Shown here piece by piece: positions 10,410 to 18,749 of a DNA stretch of 64,000 nt (within the stretch, counting starts at the first letter, position 1; the number at the start of each line of letters is the position of its first letter). The DNA is from Verrucosispora sioxanthis. GTDB lineage: Bacteria; Actinomycetota; Actinomycetes; Mycobacteriales; Micromonosporaceae. The stretch is taken from NCBI RefSeq assembly GCF_010560025.1, contig NZ_SAIY01000001.1:806001-870000 (forward strand). Reading direction: 5' to 3'. A model generated the notes under the pieces. It worked only from the letters and a program-made list of their open reading frames with translations, did no database searches and was not told the origin of the DNA. The translations under genes were made by a program, and so were the position numbers.

Positions 10410-10437
10410 TCGTCCACAACACCCTTGGTTGTCCACA
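10410..10437 (+). promoter_or_regulatory. two DnaA-box-like sites upstream of yraN
   Basis: TTGTCCACA at 10429-10437 is identical to the DnaA box consensus of high-GC Actinobacteria. TCGTCCACA at 10410-10418 differs at one base and lies in the same orientation 19 bp away. They fall in the divergent promoter region between the membrane protein and yraN-comM-dprA. Binding is not shown. Confidence 0.4.
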
Positions 10438-10489
10438 GGTCACCACGACGGGGTCGCCGCGAGTCCCGGCCCGGAGCAGTGTGCCGGTC

Positions 10490-10852
10490 ATGACCAAGCG
10501 GAACCAGGCGATCGGCGGTTACGGGGAACGCTGCGCCGTCCGGCACCTCATCGAGGCTGGACTACGCCCGGTGGCCCGCAACTGGCGCTGCCGCACCGGG
10601 GAGATCGACATCATCGCCTGGGACGGGCCGGTGCTCGCCTTCTGCGAGGTGAAGACGCGGCGGACCACCACCTTCGGCAGCCCCGCCGAGGCGGTGGTGC
10701 CACGCAAGGCCCGCCGGCTGCGGAGGCTTGCCGCCGCCTGGCTCGCCGCCACCGGCACCACCGCCGACGAGGTGCGCTTCGACGTCATCTCGGTGCTGCT
10801 GCCCCGCCTCGGTCGGGCGCGGGTCGAGCACGTCAAGGACGCCTTCCGGTGA
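10490..10852 (+). CDS. YraN/UPF0102 family nuclease-like protein
   Basis: 120 residues with the PD-(D/E)xK-type core of the YraN family: GYGERCAVRHL, NWRCRTGEIDIIAWDG and FCEVKTRR, where Glu, Asp and the E-x-K pair correspond to the predicted metal site. Function in the family is not settled; it is a putative Holliday-junction-resolvase-like protein. ATG at 10490 is used; an in-frame GTG lies 9 nt upstream. It precedes comM and dprA, the usual order in Actinobacteria (yraN-comM-dprA), suggesting DNA processing. Confidence 0.9.
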   Translation: MTKRNQAIGGYGERCAVRHLIEAGLRPVARNWRCRTGEIDIIAWDGPVLAFCEVKTRRTTTFGSPAEAVVPRKARRLRRLAAAWLAATGTTADEVRFDVISVLLPRLGRARVEHVKDAFR

Positions 10853-10928
10853 GCGAACACAGCGACCGAACCGGTCGACCCGATGCGCTGGTGCCGTGTC
10901 GGGGCACCGCACGAGCCGAGGTGACGCG

Positions 10929-12446
10929 GTGAGTTACGCCCGGGTGCTCTGCGTCGGTCTGGTCGGGGTGACCGGGCAGTTGGTGGAGGTGGAGGTGGAT
11001 CTCGCTGCCGGCCTGCCCGGAGTGGTGATCTCCGGCTTGCCCGACACCGCCCTGCACGAGGCGCGCGACCGGGTCCGGGCCGCGGTGGTCAACTCCGGCC
11101 AACGGTGGCCGAACCGCCGGATCACCCTCAACCTGCTACCGGCCACCCTGCCCAAATTCGGTTCGGCGTTCGATCTGGCGATCGCGGTGGCGCTGCTCGG
11201 CGGCTCCGGCGAGCTCCCGCTGCTGCCACTGGACGGCGTGGCGGTGCTCGGGGAGCTGGGCCTGGACGGCACCGTGCGACCGGTCCGGGGCGTACTGCCG
11301 ATGGTCGCCGCGGCCGCGAAGGCCGGCATCCGACGGGTGATCGTCCCGGCCGGCAACACCGCCGAGGCGGCGGTCGTGCCCGGCCTGCTGGTCCGCGGCG
11401 TCGACACCCTGCACCGGCTGGTCGCCTTCGTCCGCGACGGCAGACCGCTGATCGAGCCGGCGGTCGACGCCCCGCCGCCGCCCGCACCCGGACCCGACCT
11501 GGCCGAGGTCGCCGGGCAGGGGCTGGGCCGACGGGCGCTGGAGATCGCCGCCGCAGGTGGCCACCACCTGGCGCTGATCGGGCCGCCGGGAGCGGGCAAG
11601 ACGATGCTCGCCGAACGCCTGCCGTCGATCCTGCCGGAGCTGGACGACGAGGCGGCCCTGGAGGTCACCGCGCTGCACTCGATCGCCGGCCTGTTGCCGG
11701 CGGGAGGCCGGCTGATCCGGCGTCCGCCGTTCCAGGCACCTCATCACACCGCGACCGTTCCCTCGATCGTCGGTGGCGGGTCCGGGCTCGCCCGCCCCGG
11801 CGCGATCTCACTCGCCCACCGTGGGGTACTGCTGATGGACGAGGCACCGGAGTTCAGCAAGGCGGCGCTGGAGGCGCTGCGTCAGCCGTTGGAACACGGC
11901 CGGGTGCTGTTGACCCGCAGCCGGGGCAGCGCCGAGTATCCGGCCCGCGCCCAGCTGGTCCTCGCGGCCAACCCGTGTCCGTGTGCGAACCCGGCCGGCG
12001 ACGACCGCTGCGAGTGTGCCCCGCAGGCCCGCCGCCGTTACCTCGGCCGGCTCTCCGGTCCGCTGCTCGACCGGATCGATCTCCAGGTGCGGCTGCCACC
12101 GATGCGCGCCGCCGAGCTGATGGAGTCGACCAGTCACGAATCCTCCGCGGTGGTCGCCGGGCGGGTGGTGGCGGCACGTGCGGCGGCGGCTGCCCGCTGG
12201 GCACCGCTGGGTCGGCGGCTCAACGCCGAGATACCCGGCCCGCAGCTACGTCGGGCGCCGTGGCGGCTGCCCGGCCGCGTCACCGCCGATCTGCGGTCCC
12301 GGCTCGACTCCGGTTCGCTCTCCGCCCGTGGCTTCGACCGGGTCGTCCGACTCGCCTGGACGATCGCCGACCTCGACGGGCGGGCCCGGCCGGACGCGGG
12401 AGACGTCGGCGAGGCCATCACGCTCAGGACGGGAGAGGGCACATGA
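10929..12446 (+). CDS. comM: YifB/ComM family Mg-chelatase-like AAA+ ATPase
   Basis: ComM-type helicase that promotes branch migration during natural transformation in Gram-negatives; its role in Actinobacteria is less clear. The 505-residue protein has the N-terminal Lon-substrate-binding-like domain (VEVDLAAGLPGVVISGLPD), Walker A GPPGAGKT near residue 218, Walker B LLMDEAPEF, and the cysteine motif CPCANPAGDDRCEC followed by LSGPLLDRIDL. GTG at 10929 has GAGG 7 nt upstream. Its stop overlaps the dprA ATG by 4 nt (ATGA), so the two are translationally coupled. Confidence 0.93.
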   Translation: MSYARVLCVGLVGVTGQLVEVEVDLAAGLPGVVISGLPDTALHEARDRVRAAVVNSGQRWPNRRITLNLLPATLPKFGSAFDLAIAVALLGGSGELPLLPLDGVAVLGELGLDGTVRPVRGVLPMVAAAAKAGIRRVIVPAGNTAEAAVVPGLLVRGVDTLHRLVAFVRDGRPLIEPAVDAPPPPAPGPDLAEVAGQGLGRRALEIAAAGGHHLALIGPPGAGKTMLAERLPSILPELDDEAALEVTALHSIAGLLPAGGRLIRRPPFQAPHHTATVPSIVGGGSGLARPGAISLAHRGVLLMDEAPEFSKAALEALRQPLEHGRVLLTRSRGSAEYPARAQLVLAANPCPCANPAGDDRCECAPQARRRYLGRLSGPLLDRIDLQVRLPPMRAAELMESTSHESSAVVAGRVVAARAAAAARWAPLGRRLNAEIPGPQLRRAPWRLPGRVTADLRSRLDSGSLSARGFDRVVRLAWTIADLDGRARPDAGDVGEAITLRTGEGT

Positions 12447-13711
12447 GCAGCCATGAGGAGTTGATCCTGGCACGGGTGGCGTTGACCTGGCTGGCCGAGC
12501 CGGGGACCCGGTCGGTGCACGCGCTGGTTGACGAGCTCGGCCCGGTGGGCGCGCTGGACCTGCTGCTGGACGGCGGAGCACCCCAGCAGGCGCTACGCGA
12601 GTCGGTGGCGGCCCGCAGCCGGGGCGGTGACGCCAGGATGATCGCCGCCGAGGCGCTGCGCCGCGCCGCGCGACTGGGTGTCCGGGTCGTCATCCCCGGC
12701 GACGACGAATGGCCGGAGACGGTGGAACATCTGCGCACGCTCCGCCTGTCCGACGCCCGCCGCCGGGTGGATGTCGAGACCGCACCGCCGCTCTGCTTCT
12801 GGGTACGCGGCTCCTGGCCGCTGGCGGAGGCGCTGGACCGGTCCGTGGCGGTGGTCGGGTCCCGGGCCGCCACGGCGTACGGCACCCACGTCGCGACCGA
12901 TCTGGGTTACGGCCTGGCCGACCGGGACTGGACCGTCGTCTCCGGCGGCGCGTTCGGCATCGACGCCGCCGCGCATCGTGGGGCGCTGAACGCCGGTGGG
13001 CGCACTGTCGCGGTGCTCGCCTGCGGGGTGGACCGCGCGTACCCGATGGGCAACGCGGCGCTGTTCGACCGGATCGCCGACATCGGTCTGCTGGTCAGCG
13101 AATGGCCGCCGGGCGCGGAGCCGCTGCGTCCCCGTTTCCTCATCCGCAACCGGGTGATCGCGGCGGGTACCCGGGGCACGGTGCTGGTCGAGGCGGCGGC
13201 CCGCAGCGGCGCCACGCAGACCACCCGACGGGCCATCGCCCTGGGTCGACCGGCGATGGTGGTGCCGGGTCCGGTCACTTCCGCCATGTCGGTCGGTGCC
13301 CACGAGATGCTTCGGGAGTACCTGGAGGCGCGACTGGTGACCGGCCTGGCCCACGTGCTCGAGGAGGTGGGTCGGATCGGCGAGTTGGCCCCGGTGCCGC
13401 GCGGGCCCGAACGCCCCACCGATCTGCTCGACGACGACGCCCGGTCGATCGTGGAGGCGATGCCGCGACGCGGCCGCGTCGATGTGGACGCCCTCGCCGT
13501 GCGGGCCGGTCTTGCCGTTCGCACGGTGCTGCGCAAACTGCCGCTGTTGGAGGAGTTGGCCCTGGTGGTACGCCGGGAGGACGGCTACGCCCTGGTCACA
13601 CCGAGCCGGCCGAGCACGCCGGCCCAGCCCGGCCCGAGCACGCCGACCCCGCCCCGCCCGGTCGCGCCGGTGAGCAGGCCGATCGGCGGTGACGCCCCGC
13701 CTTCCGCCTGA
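12443..13711 (+). CDS. dprA: DNA-processing protein DprA
   Basis: Rossmann-fold protein that protects incoming single-stranded DNA and loads RecA. The 422 residues show the DprA core: VAVVGSRAATAYG, VSGGAFGIDAAAHRGAL, LACGVDRAYP, FLIRNRVIAAGTRGTVLVEAAARSGA and GRPAMVVPGPV. A winged-helix domain (SIVEAMPRRGRVDVDALA) follows. The last ~45 residues are a Pro/Ser/Thr-rich tail with PSTP repeats. The ATG overlaps the comM stop. Confidence 0.95.
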   Translation: MSSHEELILARVALTWLAEPGTRSVHALVDELGPVGALDLLLDGGAPQQALRESVAARSRGGDARMIAAEALRRAARLGVRVVIPGDDEWPETVEHLRTLRLSDARRRVDVETAPPLCFWVRGSWPLAEALDRSVAVVGSRAATAYGTHVATDLGYGLADRDWTVVSGGAFGIDAAAHRGALNAGGRTVAVLACGVDRAYPMGNAALFDRIADIGLLVSEWPPGAEPLRPRFLIRNRVIAAGTRGTVLVEAAARSGATQTTRRAIALGRPAMVVPGPVTSAMSVGAHEMLREYLEARLVTGLAHVLEEVGRIGELAPVPRGPERPTDLLDDDARSIVEAMPRRGRVDVDALAVRAGLAVRTVLRKLPLLEELALVVRREDGYALVTPSRPSTPAQPGPSTPTPPRPVAPVSRPIGGDAPPSA

Positions 13712-13764
13712 TCACCGGGTGCCGCCTGGCGGGCCGCCTGTTCGCCGTCCGGGCCTACCGACCG

Positions 13765-13770
13765 TAGGGT
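13765..13770 (+). promoter_or_regulatory. -10 element TAGGGT of xerC (leaderless)
   Basis: TAGGGT ends 7 nt before the GTG at 13778, the geometry of a leaderless actinobacterial promoter. Confidence 0.5.
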
Positions 13771-13777
13771 GGATCTC

Positions 13778-14812
13778 GTGGGCAGGATGGGCGGGCACGT
13801 GCCGGCCGCCAACGGCACCCAGGCGATGCACGACGCGCTGCCGGCACCACTGCGGGACGCGGTGGACGAGTTCGCGGGATACCTGGCCTCGGTCCGCAAC
13901 CGCTCGGCACACACCGTGCGGGCGTACGTCGCCGATCTGGTGTCGCTGTTGGATCATGCTGGGCGGATGGGCTGCACCGAGGTGGCCGAGCTGAGCCTCG
14001 ACACGGTCCGCAGCTGGCTGGCCCGGCAGCGCACCACCGGCGCTGCCCGCACCTCGCTGGCCCGCCGGGCCGCCGCGGCCCGGACCTTCAGCGCCTGGGC
14101 GCACCGGCACGGGCTGCTGCCCACGGACGTCGCCGCCACGCTGGCCAGCCCCCGACCGCGCCGGACACTGCCCACGGTGCTCCGCCCCGAGCAGGCGGCC
14201 CTGCTCGTCGAGAGACCCGTCCACCCCGCGGCCATCCCCGGGTCCGGCAGGCCGGCGTCCGGCGCCGATCCCCAGCCGTCAGCCGAAGACCCATCCGTCG
14301 CCGGCCAGGCGGTACGGCTGCGCGACCGGGTACTGCTCGAACTGCTCTACGGCACCGGGGTACGGGTCAGCGAGGTGTGTGGAATCGACACCGCCGACGT
14401 CGACCAGGATCGGCGGGTCGTCCGGGTACGCGGCAAGGGTGGGCGGGAGCGGACGGTCCCGTACGGCCTGCCGGCGCAACGCGCCCTCGACGACTGGCTG
14501 CGGCACGGGCGGCCGGTGCTGGCGGTCCCCGAATCCCGGGACGCGCTGCTGCTCGGTGCCCGGGGCGGCCGGCTGCATCCGACGATGGCTCGGCGGATCG
14601 TCGGTGATCACGCCGAGGCGGCGGGGCTGCCCCGGACCAGCCCGCACGCGCTGCGCCACACCGCCGCGACCCACCTGCTCGAAGGCGGCGCGGACCTACG
14701 GGCGGTGCAGGAACTGCTGGGGCATTCCTCGCTGGCCAGCACCCAGATCTACACACATGTCTCGGTGGAACGGCTCCGGGCCGCCTACCGCCAGGCCCAC
14801 CCGCGCGCCTGA
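13778..14812 (+). CDS. xerC: tyrosine recombinase XerC
   Basis: Site-specific recombinase that resolves chromosome dimers at dif. The N-terminal SAM-like domain (DEFAGYLASVRNRSAHTVRAY) is followed by the catalytic domain with Arg in YGTGVRVSE, Lys in RGKGGRER, HALRH, LGHSSLASTQIY and the nucleophile Tyr in that last motif. An unusual insert of about 30 residues rich in Pro/Gly/Ala (around HPAAIPGSGRPASGADP) sits between the two domains. The start is ambiguous: GTG 13769, GTG 13778, ATG 13787 and ATG 13826 are all in frame. I chose 13778 because TAGGGT lies 7 nt upstream. Length 344. Confidence 0.93.
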   Translation: MGRMGGHVPAANGTQAMHDALPAPLRDAVDEFAGYLASVRNRSAHTVRAYVADLVSLLDHAGRMGCTEVAELSLDTVRSWLARQRTTGAARTSLARRAAAARTFSAWAHRHGLLPTDVAATLASPRPRRTLPTVLRPEQAALLVERPVHPAAIPGSGRPASGADPQPSAEDPSVAGQAVRLRDRVLLELLYGTGVRVSEVCGIDTADVDQDRRVVRVRGKGGRERTVPYGLPAQRALDDWLRHGRPVLAVPESRDALLLGARGGRLHPTMARRIVGDHAEAAGLPRTSPHALRHTAATHLLEGGADLRAVQELLGHSSLASTQIYTHVSVERLRAAYRQAHPRA

Positions 14813-14827
14813 CGGTAGGCGGCCCGG
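14776..14827 (+). terminator. terminator hairpin at the 3' end of xerC
   Basis: A perfect 14-bp inverted repeat, arms 14776-14789 (inside the last xerC codons) and 14814-14827, straddles the xerC stop at 14810-14812. Loop 24 nt; no T-run. Confidence 0.55.
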
Positions 14828-14945
14828 GGCCTCCGAGTCACGCACGAATCACCCGGCGGCGGGACGCCGTGCCGGACGTGCGGACTGCCCGGCATCCCCG
14901 ACCGGTGACGGCGGCAGCACCACCGGGCACACCGAGCCCGACGGC

Positions 14946-14951
14946 TACGAT
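14946..14951 (+). promoter_or_regulatory. -10 element TACGAT of the aminotransferase (leaderless)
   Basis: TACGAT is separated from the GTG at 14958 by 6 nt and there is no Shine-Dalgarno sequence, consistent with a leaderless transcript. Confidence 0.5.
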
Positions 14952-14957
14952 CATCGG

Positions 14958-16139
14958 GTGAGCGTCCCGCCGCCGCCCGAGCCGATCACGGGCGCCCGTC
15001 TGCTCTTCTCTCTCGACCCGGCGGTCAGCCACCTCAACCACGGCTCGTTCGGAGCGGTCCCGATCGTCGCGCAGCGCGCCCAGCAACGGCTGCGCGACGA
15101 GATGGAGGCCGACCCGCTGCGGTTCTTCACGCAGGGACTGGTCGACCGGATCGCGCACACTCGCCGGCACCTGGCGGGTTTCCTCGGTGCCGATCCCGAC
15201 GGCACCGCCCTGACCACCAATGCCACCACCGGCGCCGCCGTGGTGCTCCAGTCCCTGGGGCTGCGGTCCGGTGACGAGGTGCTCACCACCGACCACGGCT
15301 ACGGTGCCGTCGCCTACTCCATCCGACGGGAGTGCCACCGCACCGGGGCGACGCACCGGGTCCTGCGGGTGCCGTTGACCGCCACCGACGACGAGGTGGT
15401 ACAGATCGTCCGGGACGGGCTGCGGCCCGGCCGGACCCGGCTGCTGGTGGTCGACCAGCTCACCTCGGCAACGGCCCGGCTGTTCCCGGTCGCCGCGATC
15501 GTCGGAGTGGCCGGTGAGCACGGCGTGCCGGTGCTTGTCGACGCCGCACACGCTCCCGGCATGCTGCCGGCATCGGTGCGCAGCATCGGCGCCGACTTCT
15601 GGGTGGGCAACCTGCACAAGTGGGGGTACGCGCCGCGCGGCACCGCCGTGCTGGTGGTGGCGACACCGTGGCGGGACCGGATCGAGCCGCTTGTCGTCTC
15701 CTGGGAGCAGGACTCGGGCTTCCCGGCTCGCCTGGAGTGGCAGGCCACCTCGGACTACACGGCCTGGTTGAGCGCACCGGCAGGGCTCTACACACTACGC
15801 AGCCTCGGCGTCGACCGGGTACGCGCGCACAACGCCGGACTGGCCGCGTACGGGCAACGGGTGGTGGGGGACGCGCTTGGCGTGCCACCGGCCGACCTGC
15901 CCGACCCGGGCGGACCGACGGTCGCCATGCGACTCATTCCGTTGCCGGCGGGGCTCGCCACGACCCTGGACGGTGCCCGGGCGTTGCAGACCCGGATCGC
16001 GGAGCGGCTCGCCACCCAGGTCGCCGTCACGACCTGGGACGGCCGCGGCTGGCTGCGCCTGTGCGGCCAGGTCTACAACACGCCCGAGGAGTACCAGCGA
16101 CTCGCGTTCGGGTTGCCCGGTCTGCTCGTCCAGCGTTGA
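14958..16139 (+). CDS. class V aminotransferase family PLP enzyme
   Basis: A 393-residue PLP enzyme of the NifS/isopenicillin-N-epimerase-like branch of class V. Visible landmarks are SHLNHGSFGAVP near the N-terminus, TTNATTGAAVVLQSLGL, the PLP-binding VLVDAAHAPGMLP and the Schiff-base lysine in FWVGNLHKWGYAPRGTA. The C-terminal domain ends with LCGQVYNTPEEYQRLA, typical of the epimerase-like subgroup. The substrate cannot be told from sequence; the epimerase label in databases is nominal. It is monocistronic by position and leaderless by its promoter geometry. Confidence 0.88.
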   Translation: MSVPPPPEPITGARLLFSLDPAVSHLNHGSFGAVPIVAQRAQQRLRDEMEADPLRFFTQGLVDRIAHTRRHLAGFLGADPDGTALTTNATTGAAVVLQSLGLRSGDEVLTTDHGYGAVAYSIRRECHRTGATHRVLRVPLTATDDEVVQIVRDGLRPGRTRLLVVDQLTSATARLFPVAAIVGVAGEHGVPVLVDAAHAPGMLPASVRSIGADFWVGNLHKWGYAPRGTAVLVVATPWRDRIEPLVVSWEQDSGFPARLEWQATSDYTAWLSAPAGLYTLRSLGVDRVRAHNAGLAAYGQRVVGDALGVPPADLPDPGGPTVAMRLIPLPAGLATTLDGARALQTRIAERLATQVAVTTWDGRGWLRLCGQVYNTPEEYQRLAFGLPGLLVQR

Positions 16140-16746
16140 TCGAGCGCGCCCGGCTGACGGTGAGGTCACCGACGGGCAGCAGTCGGACCCGTCCGAGACC
16201 GAGCAGAGCCAGCGGGTCGAGGTAGCCCTCGCCCCGATGCAGCCCCCAGTGCAGGCACGCGACGGCCGGACAGCCGGCGTGCCCGGGCAGCAGGTTGCCC
16301 AGCGGCGTACCGGCCGACACCACCGCGCCCACCGTGACGGTCGGTCGGACCGGTTCGTACGTGGTCCGTAGGCCGTCGACGTGGCCCACGGTGACCACCG
16401 GCCGGTCGGCGACCATGCCGGCGAACAGGACCGTGCCGGCGCCGGCCGCCCGGATCGTGGCGGCGGCCGGGGCGAGCAGGTCGACTCCCGGTGCCCGGCC
16501 AGCCACGGCCGGGGCGGCGGGTCGAACCGGCGAACCGGCCGTGGCACCCCGTCGACCGGCCATCTGAACCGCCCGCTTCCGCCGAGCTGCGGCACCCTCG
16601 ACCGGCCACCGCGGGGACGGCCGAGCATCCGGCGCGGCCGGCGAGGGCGACCAACCACGCGCCCCGGCCACGCCGCCCATCGATCCGGTGGGGGCCAGCA
16701 GCAGGAGCGTCGTGAGTGCGCCGAGTATCGACATCCGTGGCGACAT
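16027..16746 (-). CDS. M23 family secreted peptidase with scrambled middle frame
   Basis: The ATG at 16746 begins a clear signal peptide (SILGALTTLLLLAPTGS). The C-terminal half has the LytM/M23 pattern: GVDLLAPAAATIRAAGAG, TTYEPVRPTVTVGAVVSAG and the HxH motif CLHWGLHRGEGYLDPLALL. The open frame, however, skips the conserved front of the domain. FRWPVDGVPRPVRRFDPPP and WLAGHR are encoded one frame over (16487-16575). Adding one base at each of three G/C runs (16613-16616, 16572-16574, 16487-16489) restores the full module including the first zinc-ligand His (GHRGVDL). As written, the protein lacks that ligand. Its last 112 nt overlap the convergent aminotransferase gene. Cell-wall peptidase by family. 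Confidence 0.75.
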   Translation of the reverse strand: MSPRMSILGALTTLLLLAPTGSMGGVAGARGWSPSPAAPDARPSPRWPVEGAAARRKRAVQMAGRRGATAGSPVRPAAPAVAGRAPGVDLLAPAAATIRAAGAGTVLFAGMVADRPVVTVGHVDGLRTTYEPVRPTVTVGAVVSAGTPLGNLLPGHAGCPAVACLHWGLHRGEGYLDPLALLGLGRVRLLPVGDLTVSRARSINAGRADRATRTRVAGTPRACCRPGRTGAASRGRPRS

Positions 16747-16753
16747 GCCGTCG

Positions 16754-16759
16754 AGCCTG
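16754..16759 (-). promoter_or_regulatory. -10 element CAGGCT of the M23 gene (leaderless)
   Basis: CAGGCT on the minus strand ends 7 nt before the ATG at 16746; no Shine-Dalgarno is present. Confidence 0.35.
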
Positions 16760-16868
16760 ACCGGGCCCGTCGAAGTCCACCGCCCCGGGCGGCCGATCTG
16801 TGGACGACCGGGCGTCCTGTGGACAGTCCACGCACGCACTGGTCGATCTGCTATGGGCGAACGTCGCC

Positions 16869-16874
16869 TAGGCT
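16869..16874 (+). promoter_or_regulatory. -10 element TAGGCT of the methyltransferase (leaderless)
   Basis: TAGGCT lies 6 nt before the GTG at 16881 with no Shine-Dalgarno between them. Confidence 0.5.
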
Positions 16875-16880
16875 CGGTGC

Positions 16881-17531
16881 GTGACCCGCGACTGGTACGC
16901 CTGGCACCACCATTACGAGGATCCGGATTCGTCGCTGTCGCGGCGGCTGACCGAGGTGCGCCGGCGGATCGGCACCGCCCTGGCGGAGGCACCGCCCGGC
17001 CCGCTGCGGGTGGTCAGCCTCTGCGCCGGGCAGGGCCGGGACCTGATTCCCGTGCTGGCGACCCATCCGCGTGGCGGCGACGTGACCGCGCTGCTGGTCG
17101 AGCAGGAGCCGCGCAACGTGGAACTGGCCCGCGCCGCCGTCCGTGAGGCGGGACTGTCCGGGGTCGAGGTGAGGTGCGGCGACGCGGCCGACAGCGATGC
17201 CTACGTCGGAATGGTTCCGGCCGACCTGGTGCTGGCCTGCGGCATTTTCGGCAACATCTCCGATGCCGACGTGCGAGCCGTGGTGGCACACTGCGCCTGG
17301 CTCTGCGCCACCGGCGGTACCGTCGTCTGGACCCGGGGCCGATGGGAGCCGGACCTGGTACCGACGATCTGCGACTGGTTCGTCGCGGAAGGGTTCGAGC
17401 AGGTCTCGGTCAGCACCCCGGCGGAGGGGGTCGGCGTGGGCGCGCACCAGCTACTCGGTCCGCCGCGACAGCGGCCGGCCGGCGCGACGATGTTCGAGTT
17501 CGTCGGGCGTCCGGAGGCCGCCGGGCACTGA
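16881..17531 (+). CDS. class I SAM-dependent methyltransferase family protein
   Basis: 216 residues. After an N-terminal WHHHYEDPDSSLSRRL stretch comes the Rossmann core: motif I VVSLCAGQGRDLIPVL, an acidic end of strand 2 (LLVEQEP), GDAADS, and motif IV-like ADLVLACGIFGNIS. The C-terminal strands (FEQVSVSTP, ATMFEFVG) complete the fold. The substrate is unknown. It stands alone between the M23 gene (divergent) and the DUF2469 block (convergent). Confidence 0.85.
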   Translation: MTRDWYAWHHHYEDPDSSLSRRLTEVRRRIGTALAEAPPGPLRVVSLCAGQGRDLIPVLATHPRGGDVTALLVEQEPRNVELARAAVREAGLSGVEVRCGDAADSDAYVGMVPADLVLACGIFGNISDADVRAVVAHCAWLCATGGTVVWTRGRWEPDLVPTICDWFVAEGFEQVSVSTPAEGVGVGAHQLLGPPRQRPAGATMFEFVGRPEAAGH

Positions 17532-17616
17532 CGAACCAACCGAGTGCACTGTGGACGCGGGACGCGGGCCGCGCGGCGGGTGGGGGCCTCCGTCGCCGCT
17601 CCGGCGGTATGCGGGG

Positions 17617-17940
17617 TCAGCCGCCGAAGCCGGAGTCGGCGGGCAGGGAGATGTCCGGCTTCTCCAACTCCTCGACGTTCACGTCCTTGAATGTCATCAC
17701 CCGGACATTCTTCACAAACCGAGCAGGGCGGTACATGTCCCAGACCCAGGCGTCGTGCATCTCCACCTCGAAGTAGACCTCGCCGTCTGAGTTGCGGACA
17801 TGCAGGTCGACCTGGTTGGCGAGGTAGAAACGGCGTTCGGTCTCCACCACGTAGGAGAACTGACGGACGATGTCGCGGTACTCCCGGTAGAGCTGGAGCT
17901 CCATCTCGGTCTCGTACTTCTCGAGATCTTCCGCGCTCAT
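17617..17940 (-). CDS. DUF2469 family protein
   Basis: 107 residues beginning MSAEDLEKYETEMELQLYRE with the family's conserved EVEMHDAWVWDMYRPARFVK segment. DUF2469 proteins are small, acidic, actinobacterial and of unknown function; the M. tuberculosis member (Rv2901c) is likewise next to rnhB and lepB. The ATG overlaps the rnhB stop by 4 nt, so it is translated as the last gene of the rnhB operon. Confidence 0.93.
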   Translation of the reverse strand: MSAEDLEKYETEMELQLYREYRDIVRQFSYVVETERRFYLANQVDLHVRNSDGEVYFEVEMHDAWVWDMYRPARFVKNVRVMTFKDVNVEELEKPDISLPADSGFGG

Positions 17941-18749
17941 CGCACTCCGCCTTCCATGACCACATCTTCCCCCACCGGCGCCGGAGGCCGAGGCTGCTCG
18001 CCCAACGCCACGCCGACGGTACCCCCTACGGCGCCTGCGCGCCCCATCGGCTCGTCCCGGCTTGCGCCGAGCGGTCGCCGCGAGCGGGGTGGCCGGCCGT
18101 CGAGCCCGGAGACGGCGGCCACGTTGACGTACGAGTAACGGTGCTCCCGACACGGCCCGCGCTCACGCAGTGCGGCGGTGTGCTCCGCGGTGATGTACCC
18201 CTTGTGCTCGGCGAAGCCGTAGCCGGGATGCTCGGCGTCCAGGTCAACCATGATCCGGTCCCGGGTGACCTTCGCCAGCACGCTCGCCGCCGCCACACAG
18301 GCGGCCACCCGGTCGCCCTTCCACACCGCGAGCCCAGGTGCACCCAGGCCGTCCACGCCGAACCCGTCGGTCAGGACATACTCCGGCCGGACCGCGAGCG
18401 ACGCCAGCGCTCGGCGCATCGCGGCCAGGTTGCACACGTGCAGCCCCCGGGCGTCGACCTCGTCGGCCGGGACGACCACCACCGCGTACGCCAACGCGCG
18501 CTCGACGACCTCGTCGTGGATCCGTTCCCGACTCGCCGGGGTCAGCAACTTGGAGTCGGCCAGCCCGTCGATCTCGCCTCGCCGGCCCTCCGGCAGCACC
18601 ACGGCGGCGGCGACCAACGGCCCCGCGCAGGCACCGCGGCCAGCCTCGTCGGCACCGGCGACATGCCGGAAGCCGCGCCGTTGCAGGGCCCGCTCCAACG
18701 CGTAGAGCCCGGCCTCCCGGCGTACCACCGTGCGTGGTGGAGTCAGCAT
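17937..18749 (-). CDS. rnhB: ribonuclease HII
   Basis: Cleaves the RNA strand of RNA-DNA hybrids and starts ribonucleotide excision. The 270-residue protein shows the acidic catalytic motifs GADEAGRGACAGPLVAAAV (DEAG), DSKLLTPASRE and the later Asp in LTDGF, plus the AAASVLAKVTRDR and YGFAEHKGY blocks. The last ~45 residues (after NVAAVSGLDG) are a Gly/Pro/Arg-rich tail not needed for the fold. It overlaps NUDIX upstream by 7 nt and DUF2469 downstream by 4 nt. Confidence 0.95.
   Translation of the reverse strand: MLTPPRTVVRREAGLYALERALQRRGFRHVAGADEAGRGACAGPLVAAAVVLPEGRRGEIDGLADSKLLTPASRERIHDEVVERALAYAVVVVPADEVDARGLHVCNLAAMRRALASLAVRPEYVLTDGFGVDGLGAPGLAVWKGDRVAACVAAASVLAKVTRDRIMVDLDAEHPGYGFAEHKGYITAEHTAALRERGPCREHRYSYVNVAAVSGLDGRPPRSRRPLGASRDEPMGRAGAVGGTVGVALGEQPRPPAPVGEDVVMEGGVR

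Noticed and set aside
10410..16826. Chromosomal origin suggested by DnaA-box-like sequences
   Set aside because: Only two pairs of sites, no dnaA-dnaN neighbourhood and no AT-rich unwinding region.
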